Below are positions 27,857-37,852 of a stretch of DNA of 64,000 bases, piece after piece. The stretch's first letter is position 1. Each line of letters starts with the position of its first letter. The position numbers were made by a program, and so were the translations under genes. Origin of the DNA: CADEEN01 sp963751775 (GTDB taxonomy: Bacteria; Pseudomonadota; Gammaproteobacteria; Burkholderiales; Burkholderiaceae_C); NCBI GenBank assembly GCA_963751775.1, contig CAVVVW010000008.1:186001-250000 (forward strand), in the 5' to 3' direction. The notes beneath the pieces were generated by a model that worked only from the letters and a program-made list of their open reading frames with translations, was not told where the DNA came from and searched no databases.

Positions 27857-28651
27857 ATGGCCACACGCTCAATCCTGCCAGCAGGCCGCGCCTTGTACGA
27901 TCTTGAACTATTGCGCGCGCTTCGCGGCACCAGACTGTCGCGTGAGTTGACGGTGCTTTGCGTGATCGGCGCCCATCGCTTTGAGGAGTTGCGTCTGATC
28001 AACCGCGTGTTCCCCGCACTGCGCCAAATCTACCTGTTCGAGCCTCAATCAGCCCCACTGGTTTCCCTGCGTATCCTGGCCGCGAACGACAGTCGCATCA
28101 AGGTCTTTCCAGTGGCGGTTTCTGATGTCGACGGAACTGCATCATTCAACGTCGCAAGTAATGACGGTGAATCCAGTTCCTTGTTGCAGTTGGGTTCGCA
28201 TAGTCACCTGTTCCCCGAAGTCACGATGCAGGAAACGATCGAGGTACCGACACGACGCCTCGACTCGGTACTGGCAGAATGCGGACTCAATGCTCCTGAC
28301 GTCCTCATCATCGACGTGCAAGGCGCGGAATACCTGGTCCTGAAGTCCCTGCCACCATCGGTACTCGATCGGGTACGACTCATCTACACCGAAGTCAGCA
28401 CCGAGGCCGTCTACGAGTCGGCTGGCTTGCTGGCGGATGTCGAGGGTGTATTGACGCCGCGATTCCGCAATGTCGGCTTCGCGGCCATCCGCCCGACCGT
28501 GCCAATGCACGGCAACGCCGTTTTCGTTTCAGATGCAGACGTCGATGCTGTCCTGGCGTTGAGCCCCGGAGAGCGCTTGCGGCGTGCATTCGACCGATTC
28601 AAGCGTGCGCGGCGCGCGCGCACACCCCGAATCCGGGCCGTCACACGATGA
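27857..28651 (+). CDS. FkbM-family methyltransferase
   Basis: FkbM-type SAM-dependent O-methyltransferase, often modifying glycans. The SAM region includes VLCVIGAHRFEELRLI and YLFEPQSAPL; the FkbM signature is TRRLDSVL...DVLIIDVQGAEYLVLKSLP (near residue 150). 264 residues, intact. It starts 5 bp after the previous methyltransferase and overlaps the next gene by 4 bp. With two methyltransferases side by side, a methylated surface sugar is a fair inference. Confidence 0.82.
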   Translation: MATRSILPAGRALYDLELLRALRGTRLSRELTVLCVIGAHRFEELRLINRVFPALRQIYLFEPQSAPLVSLRILAANDSRIKVFPVAVSDVDGTASFNVASNDGESSSLLQLGSHSHLFPEVTMQETIEVPTRRLDSVLAECGLNAPDVLIIDVQGAEYLVLKSLPPSVLDRVRLIYTEVSTEAVYESAGLLADVEGVLTPRFRNVGFAAIRPTVPMHGNAVFVSDADVDAVLALSPGERLRRAFDRFKRARRARTPRIRAVTR

Positions 28652-29526
28652 GGCAACTTTCGAGCGGCAGTCGGCCGCTGTTATCGATCGTGGTGCCGAC
28701 GATGAACAGTGCAGCGGTCCTGGCCCAGGCGCTTCAATCCTTGGTGGATCAGACCTGGCGCAACTTCGAAGTCATCGTCAGCGACGGTGATTCGGCCGAC
28801 GACACAGTAACGATCGCGAAGCGCTTTGCGGTACAACTGCCTGCGATTCGTATAGATTCCCGGCCCGACACGGGCGTATACGACGCGATCAATCGCGGTG
28901 TACGGTTCGCCCGAGGGGATTGGGTTCTGGTGCTTGGCAGCGACGATCGAATCCACTGCGCTGCCACGTTGGGGATGGTGGCGCCACACCTTGCGGCCAA
29001 CGGCGCGGCTTCGATCGTCTACGGCGACGTGCGGATGATGGCAGTCAATCAATGCGGGGTGCAACCCGGTGAACGATACGCCGGGGCTATGCCATTGAGC
29101 CGCCTATTCGTCAATAACATCTGCCAGCAATCGGTGTTCTACCGACGCAGCCTGTTCGACACGCTCGGCGGGTTCGATGTGCGCTATCGGCTATACGCCG
29201 ACTGGGACTTCAACCTGCGCGCCGCATTTCGGTCGCCCATGCAATGGATCGATGTCGTGGTCGCAGACTATGCGGCGACCGGAATGAGCGCCTCCAACAC
29301 TGATGCCGCATTCCTTGAGGCTCTGCCAGAGATAATTCGCTTCGAACTGACACGCTGTTCGGATCAACGCGACACGTGGCCACTGCAAAGTCACTTGCTG
29401 CGCTGCGCCAATCGGTTGCGACGACACGGTGAGTGGAGCACCGCCTTCGCCTATGTCGGCAGCTATCTGCACTTGCTGGCACAAAGAGTCTCGATTCTTA
29501 TGCACCGACGCCGTGTACATTCGTAA
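28648..29526 (+). CDS. GT2 glycosyltransferase
   Basis: A GT-A fold family 2 enzyme. It starts with LLSIVVPTMNSAAVLAQAL, has the nucleotide site VIVSDGDSADDTV, a DXD-like SDDR near residue 94, and the acceptor-side YADWDFNLRAAF block. 292 residues, intact, cytoplasmic with no TM helix. It overlaps the FkbM gene by 4 bp. The sugar is unknown. Confidence 0.85.
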   Translation: MRQLSSGSRPLLSIVVPTMNSAAVLAQALQSLVDQTWRNFEVIVSDGDSADDTVTIAKRFAVQLPAIRIDSRPDTGVYDAINRGVRFARGDWVLVLGSDDRIHCAATLGMVAPHLAANGAASIVYGDVRMMAVNQCGVQPGERYAGAMPLSRLFVNNICQQSVFYRRSLFDTLGGFDVRYRLYADWDFNLRAAFRSPMQWIDVVVADYAATGMSASNTDAAFLEALPEIIRFELTRCSDQRDTWPLQSHLLRCANRLRRHGEWSTAFAYVGSYLHLLAQRVSILMHRRRVHS

Positions 29527-29590
29527 ATCCTAGGAATGGGCGCAAGATCCCGCTGCAATCTGCAGCAGTGCCTGTGGCCCGCCCTCACAC

Positions 29591-30637
29591 ATGACATCGA
29601 CGACAGGTTTCCCTAGCGTCAGCATGTTGGTGCTGACGTATCAGCAGCATGACCTGCTCGACCAAGCCGTCGCCAACGCCTTCGCACAAGACTGTGGACC
29701 GATCGAAATCGTCTTGTCGGACGACGGTTCAATGGATGGCAGCTACGAGCGCTTGCAGGCACTCGCAGCCAGCTATCAAGGGCCGCATTGCGTCGTGGTG
29801 CGGCCACGCACGCCAAATCTCGGCATCGCTGAGCACTACAACGAGTTGCTGAAATTCGCGCGTGGCGAGTTGTTGGTCACTGCGGCCGGCGACGACGTGT
29901 CTACGCCCGACCGCGTGCAGCGCCTGGTAGAGGCCTGGGATGCAGACGGGCGGCGCGCCGACCTGATCGCGAGCCACCTGATCGACATGGACATCTCGGG
30001 CGGTCTGCATGACTTGATACGTGTGGACGACCTTGCCCAGTGGCATGGCATCGACGACTGGATGCGAAGCCGGCCTTACATCGTCGGTGCAGGACACGCT
30101 TTCACTCGCCGAATGTACGAGCGCTTCGGGCCCATGCTACCCACGGTTGCGTACGAAGATCAGATCATGGTCTTTCGAGCAATGGCCATGGGCGGCGCAA
30201 TCACCGTCGATGCGCCGCTCGTGCACTATCGGCGTGGCGGCACGTCGGCCAGCCCGAAGATCACCAGTGTCGAGCAGAAGGCAGCGTGGACCGAGCGCCG
30301 ACTCGACCGCTGGTTGGCCGAATCGAACCAGCTAATCACCGACGCGAATTTCATCGGCTGCGGCGAGCGCATGCGTGCAGTACTGGACGAATCCTTGCGG
30401 CGCGACCGTTACTTGCGCGTGCTCCTAACTCACCCCACGTGGAGCGTATGCTGGCGCGCTATGCGAGAGGCTTCCCCGCTGTCACTGGGTTGGCGCCTGC
30501 GCAGGCTACTGGACACCGTGTTTCCCGATGCAGCGCTCCGGGTCAAACGCGTACTTCAGGTCTTCCACCGCAGATACTGGCGGAGCCGGCGCGCCGACAT
30601 TCGCACTGTCACCAAGCGGCAACGCCCGAACACCTAG
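29591..30637 (+). CDS. GT2 glycosyltransferase
   Basis: A second family 2 enzyme of 348 residues. SVSMLVLTYQQHDLLDQAV is the N-terminal strand, IVLSDDGSMDGSYERL binds the nucleotide, and AAGDDVSTPDRVQ holds the metal motif. The C-terminal third is basic (KRVLQVFHRRYWRSRR), suggesting membrane contact. Intact. It ends the plus-strand glycan run; a 206-bp gap without visible signals separates it from the convergent patatin gene. Confidence 0.85.
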   Translation: MTSTTGFPSVSMLVLTYQQHDLLDQAVANAFAQDCGPIEIVLSDDGSMDGSYERLQALAASYQGPHCVVVRPRTPNLGIAEHYNELLKFARGELLVTAAGDDVSTPDRVQRLVEAWDADGRRADLIASHLIDMDISGGLHDLIRVDDLAQWHGIDDWMRSRPYIVGAGHAFTRRMYERFGPMLPTVAYEDQIMVFRAMAMGGAITVDAPLVHYRRGGTSASPKITSVEQKAAWTERRLDRWLAESNQLITDANFIGCGERMRAVLDESLRRDRYLRVLLTHPTWSVCWRAMREASPLSLGWRLRRLLDTVFPDAALRVKRVLQVFHRRYWRSRRADIRTVTKRQRPNT

Positions 30638-30843
30638 AGCCTATCCGCACGTGAGGTGCCCCGGTAGCGCGACCAAATCGAACGCAGGCTCTGGCGTAAG
30701 GCACGCTGGCGACATCTTCGTTCGACAAATTGGGCATGACCGGCAATGCAGGCACATCCCAAATGGATTCCTTTCGCTAAATCGATATGTCGCTCTAATC
30801 CCTCGGGTGCAGGAACCACAAGCCGCGAATCAATGCCTTCTGC

Positions 30844-32122
30844 TCACAGCGGCGCCAGATCCGTCGGGCAATCCAGCCCACCCGCCTGCGTCGGCCAGGC
30901 GTCGCGCCGCTCGCGCGGCACGATCCTGGTCGGCCAATCGAAGAAGGCGATCACCTCGTCGCGCCGTGCCATGGTGTCGGCAGCTCCCAGTTCGATCAGC
31001 TCGCGCGTGTATGGCGCCTCGAACAGCAGGTAGCTGGCCAGCGCCGCGCCGCCACTTGCCTCGCGCCCTTCGCCACCCACGCCCACCGCGCGCAGCATCG
31101 TGCGCACTGGCGTCGGCAGGCTGTGCACGTGGCGAGCCGCGATGTCGTCCAGGCGCTTGCTCGGTGCAATGACCAGCACGTCGAGCGGCCTGAGTGGCGT
31201 GTGCGCGCGCGAGGTAGGGTCGAGCAAGGCCAGCGTGCGGTTGATGCGTTGCGCGCGTTCGACATCGACGGCCAAGGCGTCGAGGAAGATGTTCGACAGT
31301 GCGTGGCCGGCGATCTGGGCCAGGCTCGGGATAGTCGTCGCTGACCACATGGCGACCGGCCGGCTCATCCATGCGGCCCGCACCGATGACCAGGATGCGC
31401 TCGGCGCCCAGGTGGACTGCCGGTGAGATCGGCGACGACTGGCGCATCGAGCCGTCGCCGAACCACTCTTCGTGGCCGACCATGTCCAGATGCACGGCCG
31501 GGAAGACGAATGGGATCGCCGACGACGCCATCAGGTGCGGCAGCCCGATCTGGCTCGGCACGGCCACGCGCTGCGAGCGCAGCCAGGGCTCGAAGGGCCT
31601 GGCGGTCTGACAGAAGGTGACATGCTCGCCGCTGCTGTAGGACGAGCCGGTGACGGCCAGCGCGCGAAGGTGGCCCTCGCGCAACAGTTCGGGCAGTCGA
31701 TCGAAGTGCACCACCCGCTGCACCAACTCGGCCAAGGGGCTGTTGTCGAGCAGCGAGCGCGGTCGCGCGCGGCGCCAGCGCGCGATGGCCCAGCCCAGCG
31801 TCAGCATCGTCAGCCAGCGCGCACCGGTGCGCACCACGCCGAAGGCGTCGGCGCGATAGATCTGGTCGGCGCTGAAGTGGCGCCAGATGTTCACGACACC
31901 GGCCACCGCGAGGTCGAAGCGGTCGGCGTGGCAGGCCAGCGCGGCAGCGTTGATCGCGCCAGCCGACGTGCCGGTAATGACGCCGAACGGGTTGTGGCGC
32001 GGTGCGCCGGATTCGCGGCGGATACGCGCCACGGCCTTGAGCACCCCGACCTGGTAGGCCGCGCGCGCGCCGCCGCCGGTGAGCACCAGCCCGGTGGTCG
32101 AGTTGTCGTGCGCGACGTTCAT
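30844..32122 (-). CDS. Patatin-like phospholipase (RssA type)
   Basis: A patatin-family lipid acyl hydrolase. The oxyanion loop is TGGGARAAYQVGVLKAV, the nucleophile serine lies in GTSAG, and the dyad aspartate in FGDGSMR. TPLRPLDVLVIAPSKRLDDIA is a C-terminal family feature. A break near 31342 splits it; removing one G from TATCCCGAGCC gives DDYPSLAQIAGHALSN. About 425 residues after repair. A cytoplasmic or membrane-linked enzyme; substrate unknown. Confidence 0.85.
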
Positions 32123-32255
32123 GCCCGCAGAGTCTAGGCACTTGGCGTCATGCAATCGATCGATCAGAGCGGGCAAATCGCATCAGTTCGTGAACGACTG
32201 GCGCCGAAAAGCGCCCTGCCCCATCCAGCGTCGGCGCCGAACGCGCCGCTGCGCC

Positions 32256-35200
32256 CTACTCGTAAACCACCGCGGCACGACCATCGTGGGCCAGCGTCTT
32301 CCAGCGCGCGAGCGCCTCGTCGCTGGGCCAGAACCGTGCCGCGTCGCCGAGGTCGAGCTCGACCTGCACCGCTTGGCGCTCGAGCTGCAGCCGAATCGCC
32401 AGACCCTGTTGCGTCTGCCCCTGCTCGGTGGCCAGTGTCTTCGCCGGCCAGGTGCGGATCACGTCGGCCACCGGCGGCGCCTTGCCGTTCACCGCCACGG
32501 CCAGGTACTTGCCGAAGCGTGCGCGCGCGGCGGGCAGGTCCCACACCTGGTTGACGTTCAGGCGCAGGCCGCCGGCAAAACGGTCGGGCTGCACCTTGCC
32601 CTGCACGATGACGAGTTCGTCGTCGCGCAGGCGTTCGCGGTTGGCCTCGAGCAGGTCTTCGTTGGCCACCGCTTCGATGTATTCGCTGCCGTCGTCGAGC
32701 TTGAAGATCGCGACCCTGCCGCGCTGGCCGTTGACCACGCGCAGGTCGCTGACGATGCCGGCCAGCAATTGCGGCTCGCGCGTATCGACCAGGTCGGCGA
32801 TGCGGCGCTTGGCAAACAGCCGCACCTCGCTCGCACTCTGCTCGAACAGGTGGCCCGACAGGTAGAAGCCCAGCGCCGACTTCTCCAGCGTCAGCCGCTC
32901 CTTGACGCTCCATGGCTCGGCCGGCACCAGCGCCGGCTCCTGCGTGCTGGCGGCGTGCGAGTCGGCGAAATCGAACAAGCCACCCTGGTCGGCATGCGCC
33001 GCCTGGGTCTCGGCCCAATCGAAGGCCAGGCTGACGCTGGCCAGAAGCGCTGCGCGCCCCCCAGCGCCTGCGGCGCTGCCCCCCGAGGGGGCGTCGCCGG
33101 CTTGGGACGGCCCGGCGCCGGCAGCGCGTTCGGGGTGCAGCGCGTCGAAGGCGCCGGCCTTGATCAGCGCCTCGACCACGCGCTTGTTGACGCGCTGGCG
33201 GTCGACGCGCGCGGCAAAGTCGAACAGGCTGCGGTAAGGCCCTCCGCCCTCGCCTTCGCGCTCGCCGGTGCCGTCACGCGCGGCAACGATGGCTTCGATG
33301 GCCCCCTGGCCGGTGCCCTTGATGGCACCCAGGCCGTAGCGCAGGGACTTGTCGTTGATCGGCTCGAAGCGGTAGACGCCGTGGTTGATGTCGGGCGGCT
33401 CGAAGCCGATGCCGAACTGCTTGGCGTCGCCGAGCAAGGTCTTCAGCTTGTCGGTGTCGCCCAGCTCGACCGTCATGTTGGCGGCGTAGAACTCGGCCGT
33501 GCAGTGCACCTTCAACCAGGCGGTGTGGTACGCGAGCAGGGCATAGGCCGCGGCGTGGCTCTTGTTGAAACCGTAGCCGGCGAACTTCTCCATCAGGTCG
33601 AAGACCTCGTCGGCCTTGGCCTGCGCGATGCCCTGCCTGGCCGCGCCGTCGCGGAAGATCTGGCGCTGCTTGGCCATCTCTTCGGGCTTCTTCTTGCCCA
33701 TCGCCTTGCGCAGGATGTCGGCGCCGCCCAGCGAGTAGCCGGCCAGCACCTGCGCCGCGAGCATCACCTGCTCCTGATAGACGAAGATGCCGTAGGTCTC
33801 GGCCAGCACCGGTTCGAGCAGCGGGTGCGGGTACTCGATGGCCTCGCGGCCATGCTTGCGCGCGCAGAACATCGGGATGTTCTCCATCGGCCCGGGCCGG
33901 AACATCGCGTTCAGGGCCATCAGGTCCTCGAAGCGGCTCGGCTTGGCGTCGCGCAACATGCCCTGCATGCCGCGGCTTTCGAACTGGAACACCGCCTCGG
34001 TCTGCGCATTGGCGAACAACTGGTAGACCTTCGGGTCGTCGAGCGGCAACTGGTCGTAGTCGAACTCCTCGCGGCCGCGCCGGCGGGCCCGCACCAGGTG
34101 CTTGGCCTGCTCGAGGATCGTCAGCGTGGCCAGGCCCAGGAAGTCGAACTTCACCAGGCCGATGGCTTCGACATCGTCCTTGTCGAACTGGCTCACCGCC
34201 GAGTCGCTGCCCGGCTGTTGGTACAGCGGGCAGAAGTCGGTGATCTTGCCCGGCGCGATCAGCACGCCGCCGGCGTGCATGCCGACGTTGCGCACGATGC
34301 CCTCGACGCGCATCGCCAGCGCCAGCAGCTCGGCGACCTCCTCTTCGGCGGCCTCGCGGCGGTCGATCTCGGGCTCTTCCTTGCGGGCGTAGATCAGGCC
34401 CGGGTCGGGCTCGGCCGGCACGCGCGCCAGCGTCACCGATTTGCCCGGCGGCGCGACGATCAGCTTGGCGATGCTGTCGACATGGCCATAGCCCATGCCG
34501 AGCACGCGGCCGATGTCGCGCAACGCGGCCTTGGCGGCCATGGTGCCGAAGGTGGCGATCTGGCTCACCGCATCGCGGCCGTACTTGGCCTTGACGTAGT
34601 CGATCACGCGCTCGCGATTGGCCTGGCAGAAGTCGATGTCGAAGTCGGGCATCGACACCCGTTCGGGGTTCAGGAAGCGCTCGAACAGCAGGTTGTAGGC
34701 CAGCGGGTCGAGGTCGGTGATCGACAACGAATACGCCACCAGCGAGCCCGCGCCCGAGCCGCGGCCCGGGCCCACCGGGCAGCCGTTGGCCTTGGCCCAG
34801 TTGATGAAGTCGGCGACGATCAGGAAGTAGCCCGGAAAGCCCATCTTGACGATCGTGACGATCTCGAACTCGAGGCGCTCGGCGTAGCGCGGGCGCTGGC
34901 GGTCGCGCTCGGCGGCATCGGGGTAGAGCTTCGCCAGGCGCTGCTCGAGGCCGGCGCAGCGACCTGCCGGAAGTGCGCCTCGATCGGCACCGGGACGCCG
35001 TCGACCAGCGGCGTCGGGAAGTCCGGCAGCCGCGGCTTGCCCAGCGTGAGTTGCAGGTTGCAGCGCTGCGCCACCGCCAACGTGTTGGCCAGCGCGACGC
35101 GGCAGGTCGGCAAACAGCGCCGCCATCTGCGCCTGCGTCTTGAAATACTGCTCGCGCGAGAAACGCTTGACCCGCTTCGGGTTGGCCAGGGTTTCGCCTT

Positions 35201-35852
35201 CGGCGACGCAGACGCGGGCCTCGTGGGCCTCGAAGTCGTCGGGCTCGGCGAACTGCACCGGATGCGTCGCGACGACCGGCAGCGACAGGCGCACCGCCAA
35301 CGGCACGGCGGCGCGCACATGCGCTTCGTCGCCGGCCAGGCCGGCGCGCTGCACTTCGATGAAGAAGCGCTGCGGAAACGCGCCCGCCAGGCGCCGCGCA
35401 AGCTGTTCGGCGCGCGCCACGTCGCCGGCCAGCAGCGCCTGCCCGACCGCGCCGCCGTCGGCGCCTGACAGGGCCAGCAGGCCGGCGCCCAATTCTTCCA
35501 GCCAGGCCCACTTGACCAGCGCCTGCGCGCGTTGCGTGTTGCCGGTCCAGGCCCGTGCAAGCAACTCGCACAGGTGCAGGTAGCCGGCGTCGTTCTGCAC
35601 CAGCAGCAGCAGGCGGCTGCCCTGCTTCTCGGCGCCCTCCGGCTCGAGCCAGATGTCGCAGCCGATGAGCGGCTTGACGCCCGCGGCGCGGCAGGCGGAG
35701 TAGAACTTGACAGTGCCGAACAGGTTGCACAGGTCGGTGATCGCGCAGGCGACCTGCCCATCGGCACGCGCCGCCGCCACGGCGTCACCGATGCGCAGCG
35801 TGCCGTCGACGACCGAGAACTCGGTGTGCGTGCGCAGGTGAACGAAGGACAT
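32256..35852 (-). CDS. dnaE: DNA polymerase III alpha subunit
   Basis: The main replicative polymerase. It starts at ATG 35852 (MSFVHLRTHTEFSVVDGTL, PHP domain). The polymerase core has VGPGRGSGAGSLVAYSLSITDLDPL, PDFDIDFCQ (catalytic aspartates) and GYGFNKSHAAAYALL. An OB-fold domain (LAGIVSDLRVVNGQRGRVAIF) and a C-terminal tau-binding region follow. Two breaks near 35100 and 34957 cancel each other only when one base is removed from each. As dnaE is essential, these are very likely errors. About 28 extra residues (near 33.1 kb) come from an in-frame REP-like insert. Confidence 0.95.
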   Translation of the reverse strand: MSFVHLRTHTEFSVVDGTLRIGDAVAAARADGQVACAITDLCNLFGTVKFYSACRAAGVKPLIGCDIWLEPEGAEKQGSRLLLLVQNDAGYLHLCELLARAWTGNTQRAQALVKWAWLEELGAGLLALSGADGGAVGQALLAGDVARAEQLARRLAGAFPQRFFIEVQRAGLAGDEAHVRAAVPLAVRLSLPVVATHPVQFAEPDDFEAHEARVCVAEGETLANPKRVKRFSREQYFKTQAQMAALFADLPRRAGQHVGGGAALQPATHAGQAAAAGLPDAAGRRRPGADRGALPAGRCAGLEQRLAKLYPDAAERDRQRPRYAERLEFEIVTIVKMGFPGYFLIVADFINWAKANGCPVGPGRGSGAGSLVAYSLSITDLDPLAYNLLFERFLNPERVSMPDFDIDFCQANRERVIDYVKAKYGRDAVSQIATFGTMAAKAALRDIGRVLGMGYGHVDSIAKLIVAPPGKSVTLARVPAEPDPGLIYARKEEPEIDRREAAEEEVAELLALAMRVEGIVRNVGMHAGGVLIAPGKITDFCPLYQQPGSDSAVSQFDKDDVEAIGLVKFDFLGLATLTILEQAKHLVRARRRGREEFDYDQLPLDDPKVYQLFANAQTEAVFQFESRGMQGMLRDAKPSRFEDLMALNAMFRPGPMENIPMFCARKHGREAIEYPHPLLEPVLAETYGIFVYQEQVMLAAQVLAGYSLGGADILRKAMGKKKPEEMAKQRQIFRDGAARQGIAQAKADEVFDLMEKFAGYGFNKSHAAAYALLAYHTAWLKVHCTAEFYAANMTVELGDTDKLKTLLGDAKQFGIGFEPPDINHGVYRFEPINDKSLRYGLGAIKGTGQGAIEAIVAARDGTGEREGEGGGPYRSLFDFAARVDRQRVNKRVVEALIKAGAFDALHPERAAGAGPSQAGDAPSGGSAAGAGGRAALLASVSLAFDWAETQAAHADQGGLFDFADSHAASTQEPALVPAEPWSVKERLTLEKSALGFYLSGHLFEQSASEVRLFAKRRIADLVDTREPQLLAGIVSDLRVVNGQRGRVAIFKLDDGSEYIEAVANEDLLEANRERLRDDELVIVQGKVQPDRFAGGLRLNVNQVWDLPAARARFGKYLAVAVNGKAPPVADVIRTWPAKTLATEQGQTQQGLAIRLQLERQAVQVELDLGDAARFWPSDEALARWKTLAHDGRAAVVYE
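33052..33138. repeat. REP-like GC-rich palindrome inserted in frame within dnaE
   Basis: Two adjacent hairpins: CAGCGCC / GGCGCTG (33062-33078) and GCCCCC / GGGGGC (33078-33092). The CCCCCGAGGGGGC type is familiar as a dispersed intergenic repeat in Burkholderiales. It adds a Gly/Ala-rich stretch to DnaE between GAFDALH and ALLASVSLAFDW, with the frame kept open. The repeat assignment is from memory of such genomes; copy number cannot be tested here. Confidence 0.6.
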
Positions 35853-35902
35853 GGCCCGATTGTAGAGAGCGTCAGCCTCGGCTCTGCGCTGCGCCGCACT
35901 CC

Positions 35903-35908
35903 TAGAAT
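35903..35908 (+). promoter_or_regulatory. Candidate -10 element directly before trhO
   Basis: TAGAATCG lies 6 bp before the GTG chosen for trhO and 50 bp from the divergent dnaE start. As at lapA, use of it would give a nearly leaderless transcript. Support is the -10 match only. Confidence 0.3.
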
Positions 35909-35914
35909 CGCAGC

Positions 35915-36686
35915 GTGCACCGCCCGCTTCCTGAACCTCAGCGCCTACGCCTTCGTGGCGCTCGATTGACCTGCCCGAGCGGCGCGAAGCGCTGTACCGG
36001 CAGGCGCTGGCCTGCGGCCTCAAAGGCACCGTGCTGCTGGCCGCCGAAGGCATCAACCTGTTCGTCGCCGGTGCCGAAGCGCGGCGTGCGCGAATGGCTG
36101 GCCCAAGTGCGCGAGACGCCGCGCGCTGGCGACGCTCGAAGGCAAGGAGAGCTGGAGCGACCGGCTGCCCTTTCGCCATCTGCGCGTGAAGATCAAGCGC
36201 GAGATCATCCGCATGAACCAGCCGCAGGTGCGCCCCGGCGCCGGCCGCGCGCCGGTGGTCGACGCCGCCACGCTGGCGCGCTGGCTCGACAGCGGCCACG
36301 ACGACGCCGGCCGCGAAGTGCGGTTGCTCGACACGCGCAACGCGTTCGAGGTCGACGCCGGTGCGTTCGAAGGCGCCATCGATTGGCGCTTGAACAAGTT
36401 CAGCGAATTTCCGGCCGCGCTGGCCGCGCACCGCGCCGAACTCGAAGGCCGAACGGTGGTCAGCTATTGCACCGGCGGCATTCGCTGCGAGAAGGCGGCG
36501 CTGGCGATGCAGGCTGCCGGCCTCGAACATGTCTACCAGCTCGACGGCGGCGTGCTGCGCTACTTCGAGCGCCTGCCCGCCGCGCCGCACTGGCGCGGGC
36601 GCTGCTTCGTCTTCGACGGCCGCGAAACGCTGGGGCCCGACCTGGCGCCACCAGCGGCACCGATCAGGCCGGGTCGTGGTGGATGA
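35915..36686 (+). CDS. trhO: tRNA uridine(34) hydroxylase, rhodanese family
   Basis: TrhO (YceA-like) makes 5-hydroxyuridine at the tRNA wobble position using a rhodanese domain. Family blocks are RFLNLSAYAFVALD, GTVLLAAEGINLFVAG, VKIKREIIRMNQP, and the active-site loop SYCTGGIRCEKAA with the catalytic Cys. Several breaks occur, near 35969, 36087 and 36118; each is repaired by removal of one base (GATTGAC to GATGAC is clearest). The 5' end is unsure, since the frame lacks an ATG; GTG 35915 is my choice. The 3' end overlaps the convergent TMEM175 gene by 23 bp. Confidence 0.82.
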
Positions 36687-37248
36687 CCCGCTCGATGCGC
36701 TTGTCGGGCACCAGCCAGATCAGTGCCACCAGCACGTACAGCGCCTGCGCCAGCCCCTGCTGCCAGAACGCCAGCGCAATCGCAAGCAGGTACGCGAGCG
36801 GTGAAAACTTGCCCTTCCAGTCGCCACCGACCGCCCGCTTCAACAGCGACTCGGGCCCCTGCGAGGCAATGATCAGTTGCTGCAGGATCCAGTAGGCGAT
36901 GGCCGACATCAGCAACACGCCGCCGTACAGCGCCGTCGGCACGGCCGCGAAGTGGTTCTCGCCCATCCAGCCGGTGGCAAAGGGCATCAGCGAGAGCCAG
37001 AACAGCAGGTGCAGGTTGGCCCACAGGATGGTGCCCGTCACCCTGTGCACGGCGTGCAGCATGTGGTGGTGGTTGTTCCAGTAGATGCCGATGTAGACGA
37101 AGCTGAGCACGTAGCTCAGGAACACCGGCAGCACCGGCGCCAGCGCGTCGAGGCTCTCGCCATGCGGCACCTTCATCTCCAGCACCATGATCGTGATCAG
37201 GATCGCGATCACGCCATCGCTGAACGCTTCCAGCCGGCCCTTGCCCAT
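36664..37248 (-). CDS. TMEM175/DUF1211-family membrane channel
   Basis: A six-helix inner-membrane protein of the bacterial TMEM175 potassium-channel family. The pore-helix signature FSDGVIAILITIM is at residues 9-21; further helices include VFLSYVLSFVYIGIYW, the HHHMLHAVHR loop, and LLFWLSLMPFATGW. 194 residues, intact. Its C-terminus overlaps trhO convergently. A K+ leak role is family knowledge, not shown here. Confidence 0.88.
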   Translation of the reverse strand: MGKGRLEAFSDGVIAILITIMVLEMKVPHGESLDALAPVLPVFLSYVLSFVYIGIYWNNHHHMLHAVHRVTGTILWANLHLLFWLSLMPFATGWMGENHFAAVPTALYGGVLLMSAIAYWILQQLIIASQGPESLLKRAVGGDWKGKFSPLAYLLAIALAFWQQGLAQALYVLVALIWLVPDKRIERVIHHDPA

Positions 37249-37362
37249 CGCAGCCTCCCCACCGTCGAGCTATGGACGAGAATTGTGGGTCGAACTTCGC
37301 CGGCATGCCGACGTCAGTGCCGCCCGTTGCAGCCCGCAGAATTTCTTGCAGCCGAGACAACC

Positions 37363-37852
37363 ATGAGTGACTCGCGACACCAGTACGGCGCCGAAGTGCT
37401 GTGGCAACGCGCCGCGCACGAAGCCTTCACCGACAACCGCTACAGCCGCAAGCACAGGCTGCGCTTCGACGGTGGCAGCCGAGGTGCCTGGATCGGCGTC
37501 GCCGTCGGTGGTGCCGCTGCCGATGTCCGATGCCGCTGCCGTCGATCCCGAAGAAGCATTCGTCGCCTCGCTGGCCGCCTGCCACATGCTGTGGTTCCTG
37601 TCGATCGCCGCCGGCGCAGGCTACGTCGTCGACCAGTACCGCGACGCGGCCGATCGGCGTGATGACCAAGAACGCACAGGGGCAAGTGTGGATGTCGACG
37701 GTCACGCTGCGCCCCGAGGTGCGCTTTGCCGGCCCACGCGAGCCGGGCCCGACGAGTTCAAGCAACTGCACCACCGCGCGCACGACGCCTGTTTCATCGC
37801 CAACTCGGTGAAGAGCGAGGTCCGATGCGAGCCGGTGCAGCGGCCGCGGTGA
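37363..37852 (+). CDS. OsmC-family peroxide-reducing protein
   Basis: OsmC-type thiol peroxidase with two redox cysteines: SLAACHMLWFLS and HDACFIANS. Other blocks are DNRYSRKHRLRFDGG and DPEEAFVASLAA. Three breaks are seen. Near 37484 and 37655, one extra base each explains them (AGCCGAG, GCCGATC). The third, near 37735, needs two removals or one added base, the only exception I found in the window. ATG start at 37363. About 162 residues after repair. Confidence 0.8.

Noticed and set aside
32256..36590. DnaE frame extends about 245 residues upstream of ATG 35852
   Set aside because: The extension reads antisense to trhO and lacks family sequence; MSFVHLRTHTEF is the normal DnaE start.
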